From Heliocidaris tuberculata (lineage: Eukaryota > Echinodermata > Echinoidea > Camarodonta > Echinometridae): a stretch of DNA of 64,000 nt. Location of the stretch: positions 68,493,707-68,557,706 of the forward strand of contig CM046832.1 of NCBI GenBank assembly GCA_025618425.1, given 5' to 3'. The first letter of the stretch is position 1, and each line of letters opens with the position of its first letter. Both the position numbers and the translations under genes were made by a program. This document shows, piece by piece, positions 24,074 to 40,666 of this stretch. Under the pieces are notes generated by a model that searched no databases, was not told the origin of the DNA, and worked only from the letters and a program-made list of their open reading frames with translations.

Positions 24074-24162
24074 ACTTGAACGATCTGAGCTTCTTTCAAA
24101 ATCACCTTGAAAGAAGCTCAGATCGTTCAAGTATATCTGAGCTTCTTTCAAAATCACCTTGA
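24074..24162. repeat. Perfect 25-bp hairpin plus 28-bp direct copy
   Basis: Arms 24074-24098 and 24108-24132 are perfect complements with a 9-nt loop. The segment 24083-24110 is then repeated exactly at 24135-24162. It abuts the MITE at 24072. Confidence 0.93.
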
Positions 24163-24300
24163 TCCGAAAATTGAATTCTTTACATGATTCCTTGACAGAT
24201 ATTCTTCTCTAGCTGAATAAAATAGATCTTTGACTATATATTATGTGACCTGTGTTCCACCCAATATACTTCTCTTTTTGCATTGATGCTTTGTATGTTA

Positions 24301-24318
24301 GAGAGAGGTGGGAGGAGG

Positions 24319-24352
<34 letters not shown>

Positions 24353-24422
24353 GAAACAAGAGAGAGTGGGTGAGAGAGATAATAAGAGAGGGGGAGAGAG
24401 AGAGTAAGAGAAAGAAAGAAAG
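24301..24422. repeat. GA-rich tract
   Basis: Imperfect GAGAGA microsatellite of about 120 bp. Confidence 0.95.
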
Positions 24423-24900
24423 AATTACTATGAAAATATGTATGCCGTATGTAGTGCATTTAATGCTGTTGATGTGTAAGGAATACACCAATAAAACAGT
24501 ATAAGAACAAATAGGGGGAGGGACAAAATTCTTACGGACCTGCTTTCTAATTTTAACCCATTGTCATACAAACAAAGGCTTTCAGACGAAATCAATAATA
24601 GTGCTAGTGATTACGCTATTGTATTCACTACGAGAAGGACCTTTTGAAACGGCTTACTGAACCCCTCAACAACCGATGTAAACTTACACTCGTTAATTGA
24701 ATATGCTGCACAGTGAGACCAACGCGAAATTATATTCAGAATGACCTCCCAAAATAGTACTCTGTACAGCATTTAGCATTTTGGACAACATTTAGTGCAA
24801 TTATAAATTGATTATGAAGATATGATTATGTTTGCAAGTTAAGATATTGTGATACTGGACGACGCGACGTGATCGGTTTGACAGAAAATGGTATGTATGA

Positions 24901-26521
24901 TGCCACTAAGAACTAACACTAGATCTATGCATATGAAAGAAATTTAGGTAACTTTTGCAGAAAGTTTGAATGAACGATAAGTCACAATGCGCTAGAGATG
25001 TTCAGCTGTTCGATATTATTCAGTCTTTGAGGATTTCGTTGTTGATAGATGTAAAGCAATGTAAGTACATGTATGTGTAAGTAATGCAACATACGCTAGC
25101 CTACATGGAAATGTATTGAGGGGAATACAACAGAGAACAGCCAACGACTCTTCGAAAGTATTTTTCCAATGTTATCAATCTGTTTTGCTTATACTCCGTA
25201 TCAGGAATATAAAACTTATGACAAATAACTGAAGATCATGATGTTTATATAATGGGTGAAGCAGAGTAAATCTGTGTATCATAACACGGTGAAATTTACC
25301 AGACATGGAATTTTGTTTATATCTCACGTCACATAGGCAATAATTATGAATCGAGATGCCATGATAGGGCGACAATCGTCAAAGACCAAATACCAAATAC
25401 CACACAGTAACTACAGACATACAGAGATGCAAATGAAGATGACCTTTTCGTTAAACTGTTAAAGTAAGTACCGGGGCTAGAAATCGGACCCTCAAAATCT
25501 CTAGTACTGAAAGTCAGGTGAATGAACTGTCATACCCTCAAAATAAGGAAGAGGTGGGAAAGACAAAATAGCTAGAGGGAAGATGTTGCTGCCTTGACCA
25601 TACTGATATAAGTTTTGCATGGAAAGTGGAATTTCAAATGGCGGTGAAGAACAAAGCCCCATTGACCACAATTTGTATTGGATGCATTTTATTATGATAA
25701 TGTGTTCCCACTGATTAACGTAACAATGGAAGGATAAAGCGATTATGTTAAAACAAAAATCAATTTCCACACATTAAAAAAAAAAAAAAAAATCAGAATT
25801 ACTCATAGGATTTGAAATAGTTTGTGTTTGAACTTGCCCCCCCCCCCCCAAACTTCTAACATTTCAGTTAGTGAAGTTATATTAATTTTATAGTGTCCTG
25901 CTGTCTGTGATGTAGAGATTTTATTGCACAGAGCACACGAAATGAAGATTCACATAGGTCACATTTGTCCGATAACGATAACGATAACGATAACGATAAC
26001 GAAATCTTTCATTAAAGGTATATCCTAGAGCTGCCCTAATATTAACAGACACGAACATACTCACATGTACACACCATATAGTAGGGCGTACCTTTAATGG
26101 GAAATCTCGTTATCGTTATCGGACAAATGTGACAAGCCCTAATTAGTCATATTGTATATGTAAGTATTCTAAGCATTCTTATGCAAACACAAAATGAACC
26201 ATTATGTGATGTGCTTGCATAAAGTAAGTTGAACAATTTCCATTGATATCCCATAAATGTTTTAGACTTTGCTCATGTATTATTTACATATTAACTATGG
26301 GTACTCTTGACAAAATATCGACGGGTAATTGACATAATCTGAATTATAATAACGGATCTTATATCTATCAGACACTTCACTCCACTTCAGAGCTAACATT
26401 TTGCATCCGAGTGTGTATCATTTGGTGAAGTATGACGTTTTATATTGACCCTCATATTATAAGTGTTTCAAACTGTGTACATATTTTGAATACATCTTGT
26501 TAATTTTCTCTTGCTTTCCAG
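24901..26521. other. Upstream region of gene 2
   Basis: Probable promoter or leader-intron region of gene 2. It holds an A run (about 25777-25792), a C run (about 25838-25849) and the GATAAC element; no core promoter element is recognised. Confidence 0.5.
25958..26133. mobile_element. MITE with GATAAC hexamer repeats in its ends
   Basis: GTCACATTTGTCCGATAACG at the left is mirrored by CGTTATCGGACAAATGTGAC at the right. The left arm has five GATAAC units and the right arm two. Inner arms also pair (ATTAAAGGTA / TACCTTTAAT). Total length 176 bp. Confidence 0.85.
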
Positions 26522-26579
26522 AACATAACGATATCCATATGGATTGATCTGACTTCTCTATGTGATAATCTTCAGCAAG
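26522..26579 (+). promoter_or_regulatory. Probable 5' UTR part of gene 2 exon 1
   Basis: A pyrimidine tract and acceptor (TCTCTTGCTTTCCAG) end at 26521, 58 bp before the start codon. This suggests a spliced leader exon further upstream. The donor AAT|GTAAGT at 25060/25061 is one candidate for that exon's end. No promoter motif is clear. Confidence 0.45.
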
Positions 26580-31087
<4,508 letters not shown>

Positions 31088-31276
31088 CACTGACGGATTT
31101 AGCAGGGAACAACCAGCCCACGCCCTCTTCAAAAGTCAACTGGCATACCTTCAGTATACAACCTCAAAAATGTCCCCTAAGGCACCTGACAAATATAGTA
31201 ACAGATTTGTTTAATAGCTTGGTGGAGATTTTGGAAATTGTGCCCCCTTTTTACAAAATCATGGACTTCCCTTATA
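31088..31276. other. Gene 2 3' UTR start
   Basis: No polyA signal lies before the transposon at 31277. The first AATAAA (31322-31327) is inside that element, so the transcript may end within transposon sequence. Confidence 0.4.
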
Positions 31277-32294
31277 CAGTGCGTCCCAGAAAAAAGTTAA
31301 CAGTTGGAAAAAGTCTACCCAAATAAATATTTCAAACTATAATTGTAAGGAAATATTCATACCTGTGGATAGCTTAGGGTCTCTTCTATCAAATGACATC
31401 AAAATATCAACCAATATTCTACGCTTAAGTGAGCAAAATTCAATTTTGTGAAAGGGTACAAAATCCAGACTTGACAAGAATTGATATTGGCCCCGGCTGG
31501 TATCAGCCAAGCTGAGTCATGGAAAGGCTTAGAAATTTCCATATTCTGGTCAATATAAAGGCAATTTATGAAATAACAGGCTTTGTTCTATGTATGTCTT
31601 TACACATCCCATCAATATTCTATGCTTGAGTGAGCAATTAACTAGTTTGTTGAGTGTTTCAAAAATGTTACTTTTGGTGAGTCTTTTAATTTTACCGGGC
31701 TTGCTCACTCAACCATAAATTTTTGATGGGATATGTCAGGACATACAGTGAACAAAGTCTGCTCTTTCATAAATTGTCTTTTAATGATCTGAATATAACA
31801 TTTTAAAGCCTTTAAAGCCTTTTCATGACTCTCAACTTTGCTGATACCAGCCAGAACATAAACAAACATATGTCAAGTATGGATTTTGCACCCTTTCACA
31901 AAAATTGGCTTTTACTCACTCAAGCGTAAAATATTGTAAAATATTATGGTGTCATATGATAGAAGAGACTCTAAGCTTTCCACAAGTATGAACATTTTCT
32001 GAAAATATTTTGAAATATTCAAATTGCGAGACTTTTTTCAACTGTCAATTTTAAACGATTCTTAACTTCGTTCATACAAGCCAGGACAAATACCAATTCT
32101 TGTCAAGTCTGGATTTTGCACCTTTTAACAAAAGTGGTTTTTGATCACTCAAGCTTAATAACAAGTCAGATTTTTGTGTTATTGCATAGGAGAGACCCTA
32201 AGCTATCAACAGAAATGAACATTTATGGAAAATATTCTGAAATATTAATTTGAGGAGACTTTTTCCAACTGTTAACTTTTTTTTGGACGCACTG
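31277..32294. mobile_element. 1018-bp TA-flanked non-autonomous DNA transposon
   Basis: Termini CAGTGCGTCCCAGAAAAAAG and the mirrored CTTTTTTTTGGACGCACTG extend to ~40 bp of inverted repeat, through AACAGTTGGAAAAAGTCT. TA occurs on both sides (31275-31276, 32295-32296), as for Tc1/mariner. Sub-terminal blocks such as TAGCTTAGGGTCTCTTCTAT recur in both orientations. No transposase ORF. Confidence 0.92.
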
Positions 32295-32296
32295 TA

Positions 32297-34840
32297 GTAC
32301 AAGTTACTCATTTCTACTGACCTCAATGGCTATTGTAGAAAATATAATTCATTATAATGTCAATACTGTTAAGAACACAGCTACACAACAATAATATTAA
32401 TTGTATATTTCAAAGGAATTTCCTCATGGGAATGCTTACATTGAACTTCATATGAACCATTCTTTATGAGACATTGTTTGCTTTTCGATTCGTATATGTA
32501 AAATACTCTTCTTAAACATACATATCAAATTTTCTTAACATATTACAAGTATGTCTTGTGATGAAAGTAATGACATAGCATCGTGAAAATAAGCTTTAAA
32601 ACATCTGTGAAAGGTCATTTTATTCAAATACCCCCCCCCCCACAAAAAAAATTTAAAAAAATGACCAAGATATTTATTCATTTGGATCTTGATAATAAGA
32701 AAAATAAGCTATCGTATATCTGGAATCCAAACAGGTTTATTTGCAAGTTTCATGTATCTGGGTCAGAGCTATTTCGTCCCATATGTTACCGACCACATAT
32801 AAGATTTTAGTAGATAATGACTTCATCTCCTAGCTTGGATCAAACAAACTATATTACAAAATTATAATTTTATGTCAATTCAATTTCACCATAAATACAC
32901 TTCCATAATACTGGTAACCTAAGGGACATATAGTTTAGACCTTTTTCATATTTCTCTTGCGAAACATGCTTTATTTGATTGATGAACTTGTATTTGTAGC
33001 AGAAAAAAAAACTAACAACATCAGTACTTTATAAATAGAATTACTAGGAAAATATGATTTCTAATCCATAAATATTTATTGTCCTTTGACGATATGAACT
33101 ATTCAGATTTCATCATGCTCTTTTCGTAGTATTCTTAATTTCAGTTTGACTGTGTCAGATATACATGTAGTCGGAATATTTGAATGCAAATACAAATAAC
33201 CAAAGATGTATATAAGATTGCCCAAACACTTGGAATTTCAGGGAACGAGATTGAGACAGAAATATTTGTAAAATATTTGCCGAAGGAAATTTGTTTTTAT
33301 GCAAATACGCTCCTTTGTCACGACAATAGGGTTGTTCAAATTCCACTTATGTCCGTGTGTTAGTCCATGGTGAGGTACTGGAATCGCCATGTACGAGTTA
33401 ATGTATACAATTCAATAACCAGAATGTAGCATGTATGCAGAAATTGTTAGGTCGGTCAAGACTCAAACAGACTTCAGCTTGGATAATCAAGACCTCTTTT
33501 ATATCATAATCATCAATAACGTTTGGTTGAGTGTAGTGAACTAGTTGACTGCCATTTTGGAGAGGTGACATTTTTGGAGCTGAATCGGTTAAACTTGGAG
33601 GAGGCCATGAGCAATGTGAAGTTTGTATACGACCTGAATAATATATTCTTGAATTCGTCAATATTAACAAGTGTTGAGCGGTTCGAGATAGGGGCTACGC
33701 AATAATTTCTAGCGAAAGAGATGTTATCTAACCTTGGATAAAGAATCCATCTCTGCTATCGGGTTATATCTACATATATATTGGTTTCCTTTGAAAATCA
33801 TCAATCGGGTAAGGTGCAATCTGGCCTGCTAAAGTGGGCATACTTATTATCTAGTTTCTATTATTTATGATGAATGAACTGAATATGAATAGATATACAA
33901 TATTCCAATCCGACCGTTATAAATAATTCATGAAAAAATATGGCAGTGATAAGCAATGAAATGTACAGATGTATATCATTCTGACAACTTTTAATATCTG
34001 TTATATACAATGTATTACTACCTATTTTGAAATTATTATTGATAGTATGATATTGATAATTTTAATATAAACTACTATATCTTGTCTAACATAATGTAAG
34101 TAATATAACAAATGAATAATTGATGAAGTTCAAATAGCAGACTTTCTGCCTTATAGCAGTATAAACATATAACTTTGCAAAATTTGGAAACGACTCTTTT
34201 GACGACGATAAATCAAGGTGATGGAGTTTCTAAACTATTATACCAACCAATAACTTTCAAAAAAGATACAATCTAATTGACCTACATGGTAAATAATATG
34301 ATTTGTATTACATTACAAATAATTCCTTTTCTTCAAAGAATATTCAGTTAGTGTAGACTGTATAAAGATGAGCACTATAGGAATAGCGTTGAAGAGTTTA
34401 ATTTAATTGACAATTTTTCTCCTGAAAATAAAGTTTAATTCTAATACTGAACTCACGAAATTAAATCTTGATAGTTTGCACTTGATAAGGCGGACTGTGA
34501 CGTATGAGGAATGAAAAGAATTGAAAGGCAAAACAAAACATACAGAGTATATTAATGTATGAAAACATGCAGAGAAGGAATATGAAAAGGTATGGAAGAA
34601 TAAGCCTCCAGCATAATGAGTGCACTGAAGAAAAAAAACTCCTTGTAAAATTTGAACACAAAACGTGTCAAACTTTACCAGAGTTTCGGGTTGGCAACAC
34701 AAATCTCGTAACTTTTACACCGCTTCCTGGTTATTTCAAGTGCATCTTCTCTAATCAAATTACAAAATTCCTGATGAACTAATTATACACGGAAAATAAT
34801 TTGCACGAACATTTTTCACCAGGCTTTTTCTGTGTGTATG
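32297..34840. other. Gene-free AT-rich region
   Basis: A C run near 32631-32641. The small overlapping ORFs at 33398-33705 show no domain or splice support. Nothing else recognised. Confidence 0.6.
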
Positions 34841-34945
34841 TGTAGAGAGAGAGAGAGGGGGGGGGGGGGGGTAAGAAGTGACAAAGAGAGAAAGAGTGGT
34901 ACGTGTATAATAGCGTAAGAGGAAATGGACATGCAGGAGGGGACA

Positions 34946-35002
<57 letters not shown>

Positions 35003-35080
35003 AAAGAAAGAAGCATACGTAAAGAGTGGTATTATAGAGGTTATATATAAGTTCAGAGAGAGAGGGGGGGGGGGGGGGGC
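34841..35080. repeat. GA/GT/G-rich microsatellite cluster
   Basis: GAGAGA + poly-G (34846-34872), TG then GA then G (34948-35000), GA + G (35055-35080). Confidence 0.95.
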
Positions 35081-36700
35081 TGTCTATGTCAGTGCGATTC
35101 TAGTCGAGTGCGTGAGGCAGATAAAAATTGGAGAGATAACTGTCTTGATGATAAGACCAGAATCATACAGTGAGTGGATGCAACAGAAATCTCCCCCGAC
35201 GGACGTGGCAGGAGTGATATGAAGCAGCTATAATGGGAGTCGTGCTCGATAAGAGACTTCCTCCATCATAATGCACATTTTAAAGATGTTGTTATCAACT
35301 CTTTGAGGCCGATAGAAGGGCACTTCTAATAACACCTGAAAAAAGTCTAGACATCTATGAATTTAATAAGATGCAACGCCCATGTGATTGCCAAAGTAGA
35401 CATCTACAAACGTAATCAATTGGTCATGGTCACTAGCATAAAAATTGGTGTTGACATTTTGTAGACCTCACTTTCCTTTCTTTTCGTGAACTTAAGAGAA
35501 AAGGTAGATGAACAACACTTTTATGTCTTATTATATGGAAAATATTTTCACGTCGTTAAATGCTATTGCACGCGTATTTCTCTCTTATTATCTTAATGGA
35601 CGTTATGGAAGTAATGTAGTTCCAATGACGCAAAAGACCACACAGTTCATTATCATTTACCTTGACTAACGTGTAAATTCTATATTCCTTTTCTTTAGAA
35701 ATAGATGAAGCGGAATGGTCTCTCTTATGATTACAATTTCCTTTAAATTAAAGCTTGTTGACATATGAAATAATTTGCTAGTGAGATCTATCAGGGGCGG
35801 CGATTTCTTGTCACGGCCGGGGGGACGCGACTAGTGCGTGTGTGTGTGTGCGCGCGCGTGTGTGTGTGTGTGTGTGTTGAGGGGGGGGGGGGGTCTGTGA
35901 CAGTTTATTCAATCCCCAAAAGATAATATTTTGCATTTTGCAGTAGGTCTATAAAAACTTTTCATTTTGGCGAATTCCTCAGTAAATTATATTTATTATT
36001 TTGTGAGGTCGGATAGCGACCGAGGGAGAGAATTTTGCGGGTTTGAACAGCTTTTTAGAGCACTTTCGATCACATAGGCAAATCCAAGAGTTCAATCACT
36101 ATTTAGACAAAAGATCGGGTATTTTTTTTTTCATTTTTTATTTTTTTTATTTATTTATTTATTTATTTATTTAAATTTTTTTTTTTTTTTTTTTATATTT
36201 ATTAATTATTATTATTATTATTATTATTATTATTTTTTTTTTTTTTTTTGGGGGGGGGGGGGGACAAACCTCTCGAATACAGCCAGGGAGAGGCATTCCC
36301 CGCCCCCTGAATAGCTAACCCTGCAATAGGTCATATAATGGAGTTTTCCCCCTCCCGCGCAAAGAGCGAAAGCTTTGACGTTTGAGCAATTTTGAGAGAA
36401 AGATAACGGCACGTAGCAACTTTTTAGGCTTTTTTTTTCTCTCACTTCCCCCCGCTTTTTCGCTCTCCCTCTCTCTCTCTCTCTTTTGTTGGCGTTTTTT
36501 TGGCGTTTTTTTTTTGGGGGGGGGGGGAGACCGCCCCTATAGCCCCCTGGCTCGCCTGAATTCTTATTGCATTACATTAATTTATATGAAGCATACATTT
36601 ACAACAGCGATTAAAGCAATGATTTTTTCTGAGATATTGGCAACGCTTAGACCGTTGAAGTAGCGGAAACAGACATAGGAGGCATTCTGCCCATCTAGTT
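35081..36700. other. Gene-free region with low-complexity tracts
   Basis: Contains (TG/CG)n and poly-G (35837-35893), T-rich/ATTT and (ATT)n sequence (36121-36250), poly-G (36250-36263), CT tract (36455-36484) and poly-T/poly-G (36497-36528). CpG-rich bits near 35798 and 36530 (GGGGCGGCG, ACCGCCCC) look like interspersed-repeat ends. Confidence 0.7.
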
Positions 36701-39700
36701 TTTGGGTAACACCCATAGCACACACAGTCATGTGACATTTTCCCTTTGCCCCTCTATCTTGGTTAGCCCCAATATTAGTTTGAGGCAACGAAGCCCCCCC
36801 CCCCTACTACTACTACTACAAAAATCAAAATCCGCTACTGACGAGGCCTTTATAATAATATTATGGCCAACTACCACTTTCTTATTTTTTTCGCAGGCAG
36901 AAGAAGATCAGTTCAGTCTAGTCGGAGGTTGGGGGTTGGGAGAATGGTAACAAGAATTAGAATAATAGATGGCCTCTACCGAAACCACACTAAAAGAGAT
37001 CTTCATACCAGATGATCAAACTTCTCCAGTTTTGTTTGATATACCCCTATCAGATGTCGTATTTGAACGTCTGCAAGTCTTGAAAAGAAACGAATGAAGA
37101 CATTAGGGAAATGTGTCGATGGTTTACGAGTTGTCGAGGACATCTTTACAGATTTTTCTTCTAAGAGTGTCTGTATCTGAGTGTTGGTGTGTTTGTAGTG
37201 CTTTACCCTGATACTTTACTCTTCATTACTATCATTTTATCTGTTTATAAATCTATTTTCACGAAGGATTTCTATTTGTTTGGATCCTTAGTATCCTTGT
37301 CTCAATCCGTTAATACATGATGATCTATATCATATATTCCTCTATATAAGATACCCCTTTTCATTTATGTCACTTTTTCTTTCACTTGCGTGTCAACTGT
37401 CATTACTTAACATTCCATTTTTATTTTACTATCTCCTGATACACCATTTTCTTGTTATTCCATTCTTTCTTCCTACCTTCCCCACTATCTCATTATGGGT
37501 AGCGCCTACAATGATAAAATTTTATACTATTTTTAGGTTGATGTTGGAACGCATCATTGATATAAGTTTTTATGATATTCTTCTTTTTTTTTGCAACCAC
37601 GATCTAAAAGAATGTGAACAAAAAGGAAAGGAAATATGTGAGGTTTTCATTTCCTTCAGGTCTGAAAATGTTTGCTCATAAAAAGTTCTCAACCAGGAAA
37701 AGCTTCGGGTTCATTGTCAATTACATCACATACTCACACTTCAGTGTTGACTTCCATCGCCTTACTTCGAGTATGTTCAGTCTAACTTTCTCTTCCTTCA
37801 AACAAAATATATTTGATTGACGGAACTTTTCCTTGTGAACTTTCGATTACTGCAAGTGTTTGGACAGTTTAATAACGATATCCATGATTGATGAAAGGAT
37901 GGAATAAGGACGGCTGTCGAGAAAGGGGTGAAAGTCACGCTCTTGGTGCAAAATATGCAATTGTAAGTTTGAGAGTGGTGATGAAGGGCTCAGCTTGAAC
38001 TAGGAGTGTATCGTGACTGGCACAGAGGAGTTTGATTGCTTAGTTCATTTTATTTCGTGCGCCATTTTGTTTGATTTGCATTATTGCAATGTGTTAAATG
38101 ATACATACCTAGCCATACAACGCTCGCATTCCAGTCACACTTCGACTGATTACTGTGAGGACATTGTAATCATCTTGGAGTAAAAATAACTTCTTGAACG
38201 CACGAGATATAGTCGATATCATTGTTATCATGTTATAATGTACACTTCTTTTCATAAGTTGTTCTTTCTCGATTGTTTTACCTAAATGTTTACGTGTTGA
38301 ATAAAAAAGCAGTAATGTTTTTAAATAGTGTTGCACTTCAATGTCACAATTTTCCATGGAACATATTATGGTAAATAACTAATTTGTATACCAAATAAAG
38401 AAGAATCTACTAGCACTTGTCGATTGAAGTCCATGAACATCTTACTTCAAAATTATTGTATAATTTTCATTCATATTCTATATCATTTACAAAGGGTGTA
38501 CCAAAAAGAAATGAAATTAAAAACCAAAACAATCAGACAAATGATGAACAAAATACATTGAATTGAAAATGTTAACAAAATTTGGGAGAAGAAACTGAGA
38601 ACAAAAACCCCCACAAAAATCCAAGTATTTTATAACTATATCATTAATAAAAGAGGAGGGTAATAACACAATAAAGATGATGGCAATATCAATTAAGATA
38701 TTGAATAATTAATCCAATGTGACACATTGGAGAAAAATTTACAGAAACCGGAGGGAAAAATAACGAACTAAAACGACGACAAAAAAGAAGAAAAATATGA
38801 GGAAGACGGTGAAAATCACCAACATGAAAAGGACAAAGATTTTTTTTTTTTAAAAAGGGAGAAGGATGCGACACCCCCAGAAGATTAAAACGAAGAAGAT
38901 TCTCCCCGGCACTGTTAGTATGAACAGTTAAACACCTTTGAATTGATTTGATTAGACTTCCTGAGGCAATGGGCTGATGCTTTGTCTTTAAATAAGAAAA
39001 GAAGATACATCTGTAGCAAATCTAGTTAGCAGTGAATCGTAATTATACCGATAAGGGACAAAGTTTCATTCGTGTGGGGGCTGATAATACCCCTTTCGCT
39101 TTTCTTATTTTGTAGCAACCAGCACTATTCATGTAAAACACGGTCTTAAAACAAACTTTTCACGTATCCAATGTTTTTGCCGGCACTGGCTCTATCATTA
39201 TTTTAAGATATATCTAATCTACCACTTGTCAATTATCAAATTGGAGTTGCATTGCAATATCGGGCTTTTCGTTCTTTCGCAAAAGAATAAACTTAGAATT
39301 AGATTCCTTTAAAACAATTGAATTAGACAGAGGAAACAAGCAGACTAAATTGATAATGACGCAATGGCGATGTGTCAATGAATACGAATCAAAATTCGAG
39401 GTTTGGTTATAATGTCATTTTATTTTGTTCGACGTTATTCAAATGTTTTCTTTCCAGTATTCAATAATGTTTATTAAATATTGGAAAGAAAGAAATCTAC
39501 AAACCAGGGTGTTTTTTTCGCGTCTTCTCTAAAAAAGGTAATGCATACGAGAATTTAAATGCAAGAAAATACTACAGCTTTTGTCCTTTCATATCTTATG
39601 ACATATTCTGTCTTTTTTTCATTTGTAGTAGAGTCAGTAGACATTCAACCGTAGGAGACACAAAACCTTCTTGAGTGATAAATAATTTGATTAAAACGCA

Positions 39701-40448
39701 GACTCGACTCTCGATCTGTGGAACTGTTTTCCTCCTCAAGGAGAATAAACGGAGTGTATTGATAGGATACTAAAGTAAAGCTTATTTGATTCTCATATTG
39801 CATCAAAACTTGAAATTAGGATCGTTTTATTTGTGCTTTCAGGTTGATAACTAGATCGTCAGCCTATCTTTTTTTAAACGTTGCTTCAAAGATGAAACAC
39901 AAGACATGTTTGACTTTGTCCTCAGTCAGTTGTCATAAAATCACGTTTTATCCTTTTTTTATTATCTCTGCCTAAATCATTATCAGCATCAGTGTCATGG
40001 TGTATGCCACATGCTGTTGTGTCAGCAATCAGCATACTTCCTTGACCTGACAAATTCGGTGTCCAAATGCATAGATGTGTAAACATGGAAACATGACTGA
40101 AAAGGTGTCAACGCTTTTATTCACTCTTGACACTCTCCTCATGCACGACACATGTGTTTCAGGATGACACAAAGCAAATCATGCAAAAGTTACATTCGCC
40201 CCCAACAGTAAGAACATCGCTGTCAAATATCACGGCCTTGTGTGAGGTTTACCGTGAAATGGAGAGAAATTTACATTAAATGGCGCTGTCATGTCATGTC
40301 ACCTCTATGGCGCTGCTATCGGTATTCTTCTTACTGCCCAACATGTAACATATAGCAGTAAATTTCCTGTCTAAGGTATCTTAAAGATTACATCCTTAAA
40401 GATTAAAAATAATTACTAAGATATAAAAAAGGAGAAAAATACCTGAAC
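36701..40448. other. Gene-free region
   Basis: No supported ORF, RNA gene or clear repeat beyond a (CTA)n patch near 36807 and a T run near 38841. Confidence 0.6.
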
Positions 40449-40666
40449 CAGTGGCGTAAATCCGTATCGAGGAGTGGGGGGGGGGGGGGGGATGGTTGAA
40501 ATAATTTGACAACGTGATCTTGTTTGACAAACACAAGGCAAATTTTAAGGGGTTCAGTTTTCCTCCATAATTCTCAACCAAAAAAAACAGCAACAAAATT
40601 TGGGGAAAAAATTGTCGGGGGGGGGGCAGTCTGCCCCTGCTCCCCCCCCCCTCAGCTACGCTAGTG
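40449..40666. mobile_element. Poly-G/poly-C element with CAGTGGCGTA ends
   Basis: Starts CAGTGGCGTA and ends TACGCTAGTG (imperfect inverted ends), with G runs inside the left end and C runs inside the right end. The same CAGTGGCGTA start appears at 62651. Confidence 0.6.

Larger units (their letters stand above)
19991..24900. other. Gene 1 3' UTR and intergenic region
   Basis: AT-rich, no supported gene. It holds a candidate polyA signal, two GCCAGAAGGG elements (one with a nested insertion), a TA-flanked MITE, a perfect hairpin and a GA-rich tract. Confidence 0.7.

Noticed and set aside
33398..33705. Overlapping 90-aa (-) and 60-aa (+) ORFs
   Set aside because: Antiparallel overlap, no motif, no splice sites of note.
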